Shown in pieces: positions 38,169-49,700 of a DNA stretch of 64,000 nt. The position numbers and the translations under genes were made by a program. Positions within the stretch are counted from its first letter, which is position 1. Each line of letters opens with the position of its first letter. Source of the DNA: Microbotryomycetes sp. JL201. Its lineage: Eukaryota; Basidiomycota; Microbotryomycetes. The stretch covers positions 372,001-436,000 of the forward strand of contig JAQYUZ010000004.1 in NCBI GenBank assembly GCA_033819885.1, given 5' to 3'. The notes beneath the pieces are model-generated. The model was not told the DNA's origin. It saw only the letters and a program-made list of their open reading frames with translations, and did not search any database.

Positions 38169-38645
38169 CGCTCGCGGCCGTCGCGTTTGAACGCGCCCAC
38201 GACGCTAGAGCCGCGCGTAGAGGGCCGCGGTCGAGAGACTACGCAGGCTCAGAAAGAGCTTTGAAAGCTTTCGACGTGCTCGTCGATGTCCCCGCCGGAC
38301 TCGAGAACACACAGAGACGCGTTCACGTGCCCGCCTGTCTGTCTGCACTGGATGCTCTCACAAAGTGGCCAGGACGAGGACGTCGAGCAACACAGGTCGT
38401 GTCGAACCGAAAATTGGCAACTTCGTATCGCGCTCGGTGCCGAAGCAGACAATGGGGCACGGCACAACACTCGCTTTCGGACTTTGGTTGTAAATTCGCA
38501 AGCCGCAGATGGCGAGACTTTGATTATGGAATGCGAGATTGGATTCACTACGTTATGATATTCCTTCGACGGGGCTCGCAGCGGTAAGTTCAGTCCATTT
38601 TGTGTGCGCTTGGGCCTCACACCGCTACCCTTTCTGCCACAAGCC
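38169..38645. other. Divergent intergenic region, SET1 / ZUO1
   Basis: About 477 bp between two divergent start codons. It must hold both promoters. Short ORFs overlap it but show no recognisable domain. No TATA-like or other site can be assigned with confidence. Confidence 0.5.
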
Positions 38646-40406
38646 ATGGCAACGATCATCCCGTCGTCTGTGACACTGCCCGCCGTGCCATCTGACTACA
38701 AGGCACCAGCTTTCAAGCCATTGTCGGGTGAGATCCCTCGCGCTGCGCAACAGCGTGCCACGCCCGTCCAAAAAAAAAATCCAGAGAATGGTCAGCTGAC
38801 GCGCGTCCCACGCACGCATTCCGTAAGGCCCGTCAACTTCGGCGACCTTGCTACCTGCTGGACCTTCCTTCCTGAATCATGCTCGACGCGTGCTGAACCA
38901 GCACACGTTCGAGCAAGACGACGACGCACTCGCGGCCGCACGAGCCTCAAATGGCGGCGACGTCGAGGAGCAAGAGGACGTTGACGCTCACCTTGGCACA
39001 GAGAAAGAATCTCGCGAACTGTTGAGGCTCGATCCTAAGCAGTGGAAGGTGAGCTCGCTCGCTCCTGTTACTGCTCACACGGGAGTCTGACAGCATTTGC
39101 ACACATTCTCGCGCACATCTCCCTCGTTCATCTTGTGCACTCAGGAACAAGATCATTATGCCGTGCTCGGACTGCAGTCGTTGCGATACAAGGCGACGCC
39201 GGAGCAAATCAAGAAGGCTCGTGAGTCGCCTCAGTACTTTCGGACATTCTCCAGTTCGCTGCTGACCGTTTGTATCTTGCTGCAGACCACCGCAAAGTCT
39301 TGCGTCACCACCCAGACAAAAAGGCCTCGGCCGGTGGCGAGACAAATGACGACTCGTTCTTCAAATGCATTGCCAAGGGTAAATGAGATTCGTGTGCTCT
39401 TTTGATGATCCTCTCCTGACGGTCACTATGATTGCCAGCCATGGAGACGCTCTCTAATCCCGAGAAACGCCGTCAGTTCGACTCTGTTGATGCAGCGATT
39501 GACGACGACGACGTGCCCGATGTCAAAGACACCACGGCCGACAACTTTTACGAATTGTGGGCTCCCGTTTTCGAGCGCGAAGGTCGTTTCTCGACAAGAC
39601 AACCTGTGCCTGCGCTTGGCGGACCGGACGCAACGAGGCAAGAGGTCGAGAGCTTTTACAACTTTTGGTACAACCTCGACTCCTGGAGGTCATTCGAGTA
39701 CTTGGACAAGGATGCTCCCGAAGGCACAGATTCTCGTGACGAGAAGCGTCACCAGGAAAAGAAGAACAAGTCCGAGCGCGCCAGGCGCAAGAAGGAGGAC
39801 AATGCTCGAGTTCGAGAAATCGTTGACCGCGCATTGTCGGTCGATCCTCGCATGAAGGCTTTCAAGGCTGCCGAACGCGCTGCTCGTGATGCCAAGAAGG
39901 GTGGAAACAAGGGCGTGAACGGTGTGGACCCAAAGAAGGCTGAGGAGGACAAAAAGCGAGCGGAAGCAGAGGCAAAGGCAAAAGCAGAAGAAGAAGAAAA
40001 GAAAGCTGCTGAAGAAAAGGTCAGTTCTTTTCGCAGGCGTCGCCGGTTCGGCGTGAATTAACTGACGCTTGACTTGTGCCGGCGACAGGCGAGCCGTGAG
40101 GCTGCAAAGAAGGCTAAAGCGGCTGCCGCCAAGAACGTAAAGAAGGACAAAAAGGCGATTTCGGCCCTCGTCACCTCGAACAACTACTTCGTTGCGGCTG
40201 GATCTTCTCCGGCCGCGTCTGTGGTCGAAGGCCAATTGACCGAGCTCGAATTGATCTTTGGCGCACTCGAGCCTGAAGAGGTTGCAGAGATGAAGAAGGA
40301 GGCCGAGAGCAAGAGCTCTGCCGACGATATCAAGGCTGTCATCGTCAGCTATGCCAAGAAAGCCGAGGCCAAGGTTGGTGAGGGCAAGTTTACCCAGTTT
40401 GCGTAG
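38646..40406 (+). CDS. ZUO1: Zuotin, ribosome-associated J-protein (RAC subunit)
   Basis: Exons are 38646-38727, 38828-39048, 39145-39220, 39286-39378, 39439-40019 and 40089-40406 (456 aa; yeast Zuo1 433). The zuotin-specific lead-in FLNHARRVLNQHTF precedes the J-domain (DHYAVLGLQSLRYKATPEQI, with the HPD triad in LRHHPDKK). The zuotin homology domain follows (NFYELWAPVFEREGRFS, YNFWYNLDSWRSFEY). A very charged helix (Lys/Glu/Ala, about residues 280-345) is the likely ribosome-binding and middle-domain region. The C-terminus is probably the small helical bundle. With Ssz1 it forms the ribosome-associated complex that stimulates Ssb Hsp70 on nascent chains. The first intron is the least certain. 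It has GTGAGA at 38728, a CTGAC-like site near 38804 and a weak AAG acceptor at 38827, and it removes a run of ten A. Confidence 0.92.
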
Positions 40407-40496
40407 ATACTTTTCGCATGCAAAGCAAAATAGACGTTGTTGACAACAGTGGATAAGAAGATACATTCAATCGATCTTGACATCTGATCTGTCACT

Positions 40497-41253
40497 TCAG
40501 CCAGTCCATGCGAAGCGGGCCATGCTCACACGACCGCCTTCGACGCCACCGAGACCGAAAGCGTCGATCCCTGGACCTGTCCTGTTATCAATACGCCCTG
40601 CTCCGTCAGCTCTTGGACCGTCTTGTACTTCTACGCCTTCAGCTCTGAGCCAGTCTGCCTGTCTTCTGACTGACGCTACAGAACCTCGCGGCGAAATCAC
40701 GCCTGAGCTCGATACGACTCTGTGCCACGGCACCCAATCCCGATTCGGCTCTGGTTCGGGCAAGACTTGGTCTGCATCGTCCTCGTTGCTGCCGTGTGTA
40801 TCCTCCCTGTCGCCTTGCTCAGGCTGAATATCTTCATCCGAGCTCTGGTCGTCTGTCGGCGAGTTGCCTCTTCTTCTGCTTGCTCGTCTTGTTGCACGCT
40901 CAAGCCTCTGCTGGGGTAGATGAGGCATGCTCATTTCCCTCGGTAGTAATTTGAGCGCCTGCCCCACATGGCGCGAGTGCTTGGGAAAGCCGAGGAGCCT
41001 GGCGATAGTGCCATACGACGTGACCTGCACCGATCAACGCAGCACCAACAAGCTTTGAGATGATTTCGTTTCTTTGAGCGTCTCGTACAAGAATTGAACT
41101 GACCCTGCCTTCGGGCACCTGCCTAACGAGCTCGTACACGCGTTGATGGAAATCAAACGGCAACGTGGACGAGAACGTCGAAGGTGCCGGCAGTCTGTCT
41201 CTTTCTGGAGAGGGCGTGCGGCGAGTGCGTCGAGTGCGTGACATGGCAGACAT
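40497..41253 (-). CDS. ATL1: Alkyltransferase-like protein (ATL1) with an acidic insertion
   Basis: Exons are 41253-41104 and 41024-40497 (225 aa); S. pombe Atl1 has 108. The helix-turn-helix DNA-binding domain of the MGMT family is clear: FHQRVYELVRQVPEGRVTSYGTIARLLG. The active-site motif reads PWHRVV. Trp replaces the alkyl-acceptor Cys of true O6-alkylguanine transferases (PCHRV), which is the ATL signature. Such proteins bind and flip alkylated guanines and hand them to nucleotide-excision repair without repairing them directly. About 60 residues, first Arg-rich and then Asp/Glu-rich, are inserted between the recognition helix (GQALKLLP) and PWHRVV. An in-frame ATG at 41244 is an alternative start. 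The divergent SNAPC4-like start is only 45 bp away. Confidence 0.9.
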
Positions 41254-41298
41254 TGAGGAATGCGAAACTTGAGCTCAGTCCTCCCCAATGCGCCGCTC

Positions 41299-44200
41299 AT
41301 GGCAAAATTGACATTCGTGCCGCGAAGGGCCGACCAGGTTCGTCGATCGCAGGCCAACAATCGCAACGAGTCTGATTCGGAGGACGACGGGCGAGGCGAT
41401 GAGTCGCAACAGCAGCGAGCAGCCGCAGCAGCTGCGGCGAGTCATCAACTAGCTCCGCACAACCAAGCAGCACGTCGAGTCGCCATTCTAGACGGTGCAT
41501 CTGCTCAAATATCTCGCCATAGCAACGTCGGACCTTCTCCAAGCACGGAACAAGGTGACGCGAGAGCGGGGCCAGAGAATGCATCGGTCCAGCAAGCTCG
41601 TAAGTTGTTTTGAATGCTCTGGCTCGCTGTACATGTTGAATCTGAGTAGCGCTGCGTTCAGTACCCAGTGCGGTGCCCGCAATTCCCGTCTCGATCGGAT
41701 CAAGCGCGCACGGGCCTCTGCCGTCTGCACCTGTGGCATCAACCTCAGCTACGACAACCGAACAGCAACAGCGACTGCATGAATTTCCTTTCGACATCGC
41801 ACAGAATGGTTATGCAGACGATCGCGCTCCGCCTCGCCGAATTATCGTCAACCAGGAAGAATTGCAACCAAAGATCGACAAGCTGTACAAGGTTACACAA
41901 CAGGCAGACGCCGTATTGGATTCAAACGCACAATATCAAAACGAAATTCTTGGCGTGATGAAACGATACGCTGCCGCTCAAGAACGATTGGACGAACTCG
42001 AGGTAGGTGACAGATTGAGCGCAGAGTGAGAGTGGTGGCCAAGCATTGATGTCCATGGGTTTTAAAACAGATTTTACTGGATGAAGTGCTTGACGAGCTC
42101 ACGATCGAGCCAGAGCACAAGATCGTTGTGCGAGATATGGTCTCAGTCTCGACACCGTGGTTCAGATCGCAATTCGGCAAAGTAAGCAATTTCTCTGACC
42201 CCGCCTTAGTGCACGCCTAAAGCCGTGTATCTCACGAATCATTGAACGCAGAATTTGCCCCCATCCAAGGATGCAATGATTCGCCAACTACATATTCGCT
42301 TGACCGACTCTGTTCCAAGTGAGCATGGCTCTCGGTTGGAGCGGTGACGAGAAGGCAATAGCACTGACCATCCATCTTTAGTGACCATGAACGAACGGCA
42401 TATCATCAAGAAGCAAGTCAAAGAGTCGAACCAGCGAGCTTTGGCGGCCCAGGCTCAGCAATCGCAAGTCGAGAATGCTGCATTGAAAGCTGCCGTGGAG
42501 CTGACGGCCACGTTTTGTTATAGGGGAGAATCGATTACTCGCAAGTTGAGTGCTGCTGGCAACGCTTACCTGCTCAATTCGACGGAGAACCTCGACTGGG
42601 ACAGGATCGCTTCGTTCGTGAGTCCTGAAATGATCTCTTGAACAAGTTCGCGAGCGTTCCTGAGCCGCATCTCTTTCCCTGTAGGTGCCTGGACGGTCAG
42701 CCACCGAATGTCGGATTCAGTGGCTGCAGCACGACCACCCACTTGTCAATAGGAAGCGGACCTGGTCTCGCAAGGAATCGGACGACCTTGATCGGGTGGC
42801 ACGAGAGCACAATCATCGCGATTGGCAAGCCATCGCTAATGCTCTCGGAGTAAGTCGGTTGTCGTCGAGCAATCATTGTTTTCCTTTTAAAAATCGCATA
42901 TCACTGATCTGACGACCTGATCAGACCAACCGCACCGCTGCCGATTGCCTGAGACAATATCGCCGGAAGCGTGGAAACAAACAAGTTTGGACGAAGGAGC
43001 AAGACGAGCTGTTGGTACAAGCCATCAATATCTACGGAGAGCAGTGGAAATCAGGTGCATATGGCTCCTTCTGCCACCATTTCTACACGAGGCAGAAACA
43101 GAGTTGACAGTGGGTACATTGTCGCAGTTGCGTTATTCGTCGGCGGCAAGGACTCTTCACAGTGCCTGAACCGTTGGACAAAGACTGTCAGACCGCACAA
43201 ACGAGGCAGATGGTCTGCTGAGGAGGACGAAATTCTTCGTCAAGCCGTTCGCAAACTCGGTCAGAAATGGTCCGCAGTGCACAAACTCGTGCCTGGCAGG
43301 ACTGACGCTCAATGTCGAGAACGGTATTGCAATCATTTGGACCCAAACGTGATTAAATTTGAAGAGTGGACTCCGGAGGTACGTCGGACGTGTCCGCTCA
43401 ACCGAGATTACTCGAATTTCGGGTATCGATCTGATGAATGGGTCTCGGTGCAGGAGGACGAGTACATCCTTGAATTGCGTGACAAGGACAACAGGAGCTG
43501 GAGCGAGATTTCTGCCGCTTTCAAGGGCACCAGGACTGATCAGATGGTTAGTTGCGCGTCTGAGATGTGCCTGCTTCAAACGGCTGTTTACTGTTTCCCC
43601 TTGCAGATTTCTGTTCGCTACCTGGCTTTGAAGAAGCAAGAAATGTCCTTCAAAGGCCGCGGCAAATACAAACGCAAGGGTATTTCGACAAAGACCCAAG
43701 TGGCGAATCGAATCAAGTTGCAAACGGACAAGGCAAGGAAGGCTCGCGCTACGAATGCCAAAGGTGAAGCTGAAAAGAAGAGTGGAAGCAACCAAAGAGC
43801 TGCAGAGCCATCGCAGCAGGATGACGAGCGCGAGGAGGTGGGAGATGAGGCGGAAATGCGGGCGCGGGCCGTTCAAGGGGGCTCGAGCGGGGCAGGGACG
43901 GCCGACTACGATCACTCAGACTCTGGACAATCACCACAACCTGAACGCGCATTGACACGTGGTCGCAAACGTGATTCGGCCACTGCTCAAGATCAAAGCC
44001 AACACTCTGCTGCTACTCGTGTCAACGGAGGGCGACCAACTGCGGCTGCCGACGGCGGACAACAACGACAGAAGCGCGCGCGCATTGACGTAGCAGCAAC
44101 AACGTCAGAAACGCTCGCTTGCCCTGCTCCGGCCGCAATGGGCGTCGTTGGAAGCTCGTCGACCTCGATTGACAGCCCCGCTGCGTCGGCTGCTGCGGAT

Positions 44201-44689
44201 GCGGGCCCGACAGACATGAACAACACAGTCACTCAAGACGCGCCACAAATACCGAGTGCACCAGAAAAGGACAAAGACAGCAGCGGTCCTGACAAAGATG
44301 ACGAAGTCGACGACGACAGTGCTGCAGCGGAAATCAACCAATCTAGCTCAGAGCAAGACCAACTTGGCTCCAAGACAGACTCGGCGCCCGTCAAACGAGG
44401 ACGCGGTCGACCTCGCAAGAATCCTCTTCCGGAGGAGAATGGTGAACCTGTCCCGAAAAGACCTCGAGGAAGACCTCGCAAGTACCCGATCGGACAAGAA
44501 CCTGTCAAGGAGAAGAGACCCAGAGGTAGACCAAGAAAGTACCCTGTTGGTCAAGAACCTGTCAAGGAGAAACGTCCAAGGGGCAGGCCAAGAAAGAACC
44601 CTTTGCCTGAACAACAAAACGAGCAGCAGCAGACATCTACTGGTGAAAAGGGTCGCGAACATGGAGAAGGCACGAGTGAAGGACAGTAG
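41299..44689 (+). CDS. SNAPC4-like multi-Myb DNA-binding protein with C-terminal AT-hooks
   Basis: Ten exons: 41299-41599, 41662-42002, 42071-42181, 42252-42318, 42382-42617, 42685-42849, 42925-43054, 43128-43378, 43454-43546 and 43607-44689 (925 aa). After a Gln/Ala-rich start and a helical region, at least four Myb/SANT repeats run from about 42590 to 43620. Landmarks are [39 protein letters not shown]...[24 protein letters not shown] and [23 protein letters not shown]. The order and the [17 protein letters not shown] linker resemble SNAPC4, the DNA-binding subunit of the snRNA-activating complex. A BAS1/c-Myb-type factor is the alternative. The disordered C-terminus ends in four AT-hooks (GRGRPRK, then three RPRGRPRK) within about 75 residues, implying minor-groove binding. 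Confidence 0.82.
44388..44612 (+). repeat. In-frame AT-hook repeat array
   Basis: Four AT-hook cores separated by 9-14 residue spacers lie in the SNAPC4-like gene. Two spacers are nearly identical ([11 protein letters not shown] and [11 protein letters not shown]), pointing to a recent internal duplication of about 51 bp. Confidence 0.85.
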
Positions 44690-44896
44690 AGTGCTTGCTC
44701 TGTGCAGCAAGCAAGATGTGCATGTCTGGACCAGTTTCATACTATTCCTCCGAGTGCGATACAAATTTTCCTTGAAACTGCGATGTTCCTGATGCCAGAC
44801 AAGTACCTTTTCTTACAACATTGTTTCTATGACTTTATCTACAACATTCAACCTTTTTTTCTGGGGCCAACCTGAACCTGAACCTGAAACTCGTGC

Positions 44897-46692
44897 TCAA
44901 GCGAACCCTTTGATTTGGGAGATTGGTGGGAAACCAGCCATTGGTCCTTTCTGCAGGACGAGCAACCTTTTCGAGTGGAGAATATACGCTTTGATGTAAC
45001 CTTGTTCTATCATGCTGGCGCACATGCTCTCGACGTCGTCCACGTCCAAAGTAGAGTCTTTGAAACTGATTTGAGCGGCTGTGGTGAGGGCATGAAGCGA
45101 TAATGTCGGCGGACCTGTGGCGGGGACCGGCGACGCATTGGTGCAGACGAAGAGACTGATCAAGATTCCCGACGCAAAATCAGTAAGCCGTCGTGTCTAA
45201 AGTTCCATCCTGAGGGTTTTAGGTCTCACGTTCGTCGTGCCAAGTTGCGCCAACATGTCTCTTCCAGTTTTTCCCGCAACAAAAGGTAGTTGCCTTTTCG
45301 TCGATGCCAAGATTTGTGCCTGTCCAGTTCTGACAAGGTGGCTGCAAAGTTGCCTCGCTGAGTGACCGATTCAAACGCGCGTAAGCCACAACTCTTTGTC
45401 GCTACTTGGACAATAAAGGCAAAACTTGCATTGAGCGCAGATATGAGAGCACTGAATTGATCGTCCAAGTCGAACTCTTGCAAAAGTCCGAGAGACGGAA
45501 AATGACCGAGCGGCAAGGATGCAACAGTCAAATAAGTGAGAACCAACCTGCGTAACCCCATCACTCCAAGTCAGCAGCGCAGATTTGGATAGAAGCGGAA
45601 TAACCTACCTGCCGTTGGTCCAATTTTCTGCATGACACAAATCGAGAGCTTTGCGCAGTTCGTGCCGGGCTTGCGGCAACCTCCTCTGATACAAGAACAG
45701 CCGGCCTCGATAGTATGAAAACGCCGCTTGATCGCACTTTGGAAAGCCCTTGTCAATGCTGGCAGTCGAATTTTGCGTGTTGTTTATGATTGTGTCGCAC
45801 AAACGGAGGTTGTTCATGGCAAAGTACGCTCGAAACGTAGAATTTGCGAGGAAATAGAGGGCGTCGCGCTTCGTCGGCGATTCGCCAGTCCTGAGGTGTG
45901 AGTCTATGAGTGCTTCGGAATCCTGAATGAGCTTGTTGCAGAGAGCTCCTAACCTGTCGTTGGCCGCGACGGCCATTGGTCGACTGAGCAGCCTCGCGGC
46001 CTCGCCCGCTTTCGTCAATTTGGTGTCGCCAGAAAGTCTGCCTAGCTGTAGCGTACAACTGAACATCAGCGTCGGAATGCACGACTGCAACGACGAGCGT
46101 AATTGATTCACCTTGAGCGCAACGTCAATCAGTCTTCGGGACAAGTACCGGAGTGTCGGAACAAACCAGCCCGAGTCCCCACGTGAGAACACTTTCTCAG
46201 CTTGCCTGCAAGTTGAGGCCAAATGTGAACAAGGCAGATGCAACAAGTCGAGGACGACTGAGCGACTTCGGGAGCGATAGACAAGAGGGCGAGAGCTCGA
46301 TGCGGGCGTACCTCATTATGTCTTCAAGCAAGGAGCACGTGTGTTTGAGCGTTTCAATGTCGACTGAATCTGCATCTCCATCTCTCGTGTACAGTAGGAA
46401 TGATGCGAGCAGTTCACTCATTGCGCGCGAGTCTTGGAAGAACGTCTGTGTGTGGTTCAGATACGAGGCGGTGCGCAGGTGAGCCGTGTGCTGTAAAGCG
46501 ATGTAAATGAGGCAAATGAGCTGGCTGCCTCATTGCACGCGGGCCGCGCAATGTCCGGCGACAACTGACGTTGAGCGCCTGGCGCAGCTCGATGCCGAGC
46601 GTGTTTGGATACGGGTCGAGCAGGCTCGCCAAGGCAGGTCCATCTTGTCGAGTGTACGCCGACTTGACCTGCTTGAGCCACGCGTCAAGCAT
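44897..46692 (-). CDS. PCI-domain protein of the PCID2/THP1-CSN12 family
   Basis: Exons are 46692-46570, 46520-46312, 46205-45609, 45547-45230 and 45155-44897 (501 aa). The start MLDAWLKQVKSAYTRQDG and the TPR-like helical array match the family. So do ALYFLANSTFRAYFAMNNLRLCDTII, AAFSYYRGRLFLYQRRLPQARHELRKALDLC and RLVLTYLTVASLPLGHFP. A winged-helix PCI end follows (LSLHALTTAAQ, VDDVESMCASMIEQGYIKAYI). Relatives are Thp1/PCID2 in the TREX-2 mRNA-export complex and Csn12, which shares Sem1/DSS1; I cannot choose between them by eye. Its start is 100 bp from the divergent Sec7-PH gene. Confidence 0.82.
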
Positions 46693-46792
46693 CGGGCGCG
46701 GTCTCGTACACACGCGCCGTCGAAAGTAAAGAGGCCTGAGCGCGCGCGCCTGTTGCCCTTCTGGCTCGTAGTCGCGCCGCCCGTCTGCCGTC

Positions 46793-49700
46793 ATGGCCTC
46801 GTCCAATCAGCACAGGTGGAGTCGAGTTGGTCTCGGTCAGTCCCAGCTCGCTCCGCCGGCATCGACGGGCGCGGATCCGGGCACGACGACGACAAAGGGC
46901 GAGCGGCGTCTGTCTCGCATGACACAGGCCGACTTTGACTCGCTGCTCGACTCTGGTCAGACCATTGTGATCCCAGGCCTCATGGATGAGACGCGGCTCG
47001 GCGAGCACAAGGCATCAGACGCGGTCGATTCCTCGCCAGAGCTCGGGCGCGACCATGCCGTGGACGTCGACACACGGCACAAATATCCAACAGACCGAGG
47101 TGTTGACGCGTCAACAAGATCAAAGAGTATGTCTGCCGCGCCAGCAGTGCCCTCCAAGGACCCGATGGAGCGGCGAAGGCACAGCGAATATCCACAAGCG
47201 GCAGCGCAGCATGCGAGCGCACCGACAACGCCGTCGAGGGCTTCAGCGAGGCTTCCAAGCGCTCCTTCGTCTGCTTCGCGCAAGTACAGCGGCACTGCAG
47301 GGTACCAGGTCCCGCCAGCGTTGGCTCCATCGCCCGTGCCACAGCACCAAGGCAGCTTCAGCCAGGCTCCTGCAGGGCAGCACATCCTTGCAGGCGCACA
47401 AGACCGCAAACCGTCGACCTCGTCACTTGGCAACTTCTCGTGGTCATCCTCATCGGCGCTGTCCCCGGCAACTGCGAGCGCCACTACGACCCACAACAGC
47501 GCTGGCTCTCACAGGCAGGACGATGACAAAGGACGCGTGCGTACATGCGTGAACTACTACATCTGTGATCTCTCAAATGACTGTGCAATTATTGGCAGAC
47601 GACACTCGCTTCGACGATGCGACGAACCAGTCGCTTCTTTCGGAAGCTTGGAGTCGGCAGCGGCAGCTCGAGCCAAACTGAGAGCAGAACAGAGGTCAGC
47701 CTGGCCACTCATGGGCAAAGAGCTGGCAGTTTCTAAGGCTGACCTATGGGATTCCGAGCAGGCCTCGGAAGCGACAGCACGTACACCCATCGCCGACACG
47801 TTTTCGACTGTGCACCAGCCAAGTCCGGCTACCCGACCAATCAACGCGTCAGACACGTTTGATCCCCTGGATAGCTCGGCGCCACGACCTTCCGCGAGTG
47901 TCAACAGACAAGCAGTCAATGAGAAGAACCCGGATCTTCCACCAAAGAGTCCAAGCTTGACTCGTCTTGACTCGACAGATTCGTCACGGGTGAAGCGAGA
48001 TAGCTCAGTTTCGTCGCTGGTCAAAATGACTTCCCCGCGGTACGGACCGGCAGGCTCAGCGGCGCTCACTACACCAAGCTCACGCACCACGCGAGGAGAA
48101 GAAGAGCAACTTCGACGAGAGTTGCGCAGGTGGCAACTTGACCAAGAAGGCGTTCTTGGAGTCGGCGAAGGATCGAACGGAACGAGCAGCCGAGGCACGT
48201 CGATGCCCCCTACGCCAATGTCGAAAGCGGATTACACGTCGTACGTCGGTTCGGATCGATCGACGCCGAGACGGCCTTCTTTCCAAGGCGAGTGGTCATC
48301 AGCCGGTAGAGAATCGACATACGACAGCCTCGTTTCTCTTCAACAAAGAAGTGCCAGTTTACCAACGAACAAATTAGACGCCGATTTGACAGGCGACCTG
48401 AAGGAAGAATTACGCGCCGACAATGCTGACGCCGTCAGCCGGAAGAAAGAATTACCTCAATCCCCCGCAGTACCGTCTCCGGACGAGGCTGTCGAGCTTC
48501 CTAGCCGAATGTCGCGCGAGTCGAGCGATCTGAGGAGGCCATCGACGACGTCGCAGATCACAGTGCAAGGCTCTTCTGACGGCGACGGGCCATCCATAAA
48601 TGAGATCGGGCTAGGTCTCGGCAAAATTGACGAGGGTCGATCCCGTGAGGCGACAACGGAGTCTGTGGCTGATTCGAATGCGTCGAGCGCCTATCCGGTC
48701 ATCAATGCAGAGGAAGACGCGGCGTTCAAGCCAGCGACTGTCCCTACCGACTTGTTTATCGATGCGCGAAGAGCTACAAACCGCCAATCAGTTGTCATGC
48801 TGCCATCGCTAGGCTCAACAAACGTGTTCAGAACTGCAAAGCCCGTCAAACGCGACTTTGATTGTATGCCGGGCGAGGACGAGGACGCTCGGGGCCAAAG
48901 TCTTGAAGTGAGAGCCCAGCGGCTTGCACAACGATGTTGGGATGAGGACCCCGGGTTTCTGGACCCAAAAAAAGTGGCAACTTGGCTCGGATCCCCGTAA
49001 GTTCGCGTCGGCGTCGTAATGTTTCAGTCTGTCTGACTCTGCTCATCTCTACAGTGCAGCTTTGAGCTCCCTGACGCTTCGCAGATGGATAGTATTTTTC
49101 GATTTTGCCGGCTTGCGGTTGGATGTCGCTTTCAGGTAGGTTTCCTGGGCGACTTCGGTCTCTACATCCATTGCTCACGTCTAGAGCTCGATGGCAGACG
49201 CTTGTGCTCAAAAATCTACCTCAAGGCAGAGACGCAGCAAGTAGATCGCATCTTGGCACAGTTCAGCCGACGTTACCACGAAACGAACCCAGGCTCATTG
49301 TACGGAAGCGCGGACGTCGTCCATGCAGTTGCGTACTCTCTCTTGCTGCTCAACACGGACTTGCATGTCGTCGACTCTGCTTCGAGGATGAGTCGACAGC
49401 AGTTCGTGCGCAATACATTGTCGGCAGTTCAAACTCTCGGCGAGGAAAATAGTGACACGCAACCTGCATTGCTGTTTGGGGACAACGGTGAAGCATCAAA
49501 GGAAGAAGAAGCAGATCAAGTCTTTGGCAATGGAGGAACGACGACGCCGCGGCAAGCGATCGCATTGACGAACAAGCTCAGTCAATCAAGCAATGATCCT
49601 ACTCCTGCCTCACCACAGAGGAACGGCTCCCCTAACTTGTCTCGCACAGTCCAGACAACTGATTCCCCAAGGGTCGCATCCTTAGCCAATCCAAGCTCGA

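Noticed and set aside
38761-38800. Frameshift by a homopolymer error (ten A) in ZUO1
   Set aside because: An intron from 38728 to 38827 removes the run and restores the conserved reading, so no sequence error is needed.
40497-41024. True O6-alkylguanine-DNA alkyltransferase
   Set aside because: The acceptor Cys is replaced by Trp in PWHRVV, so direct repair is not expected.
43157-43915. A 252-codon open frame antisense to the SNAPC4-like gene
   Set aside because: It mirrors well-supported coding exons and crosses their introns without any domain signal. Codon bias in the sense gene explains the open frame.
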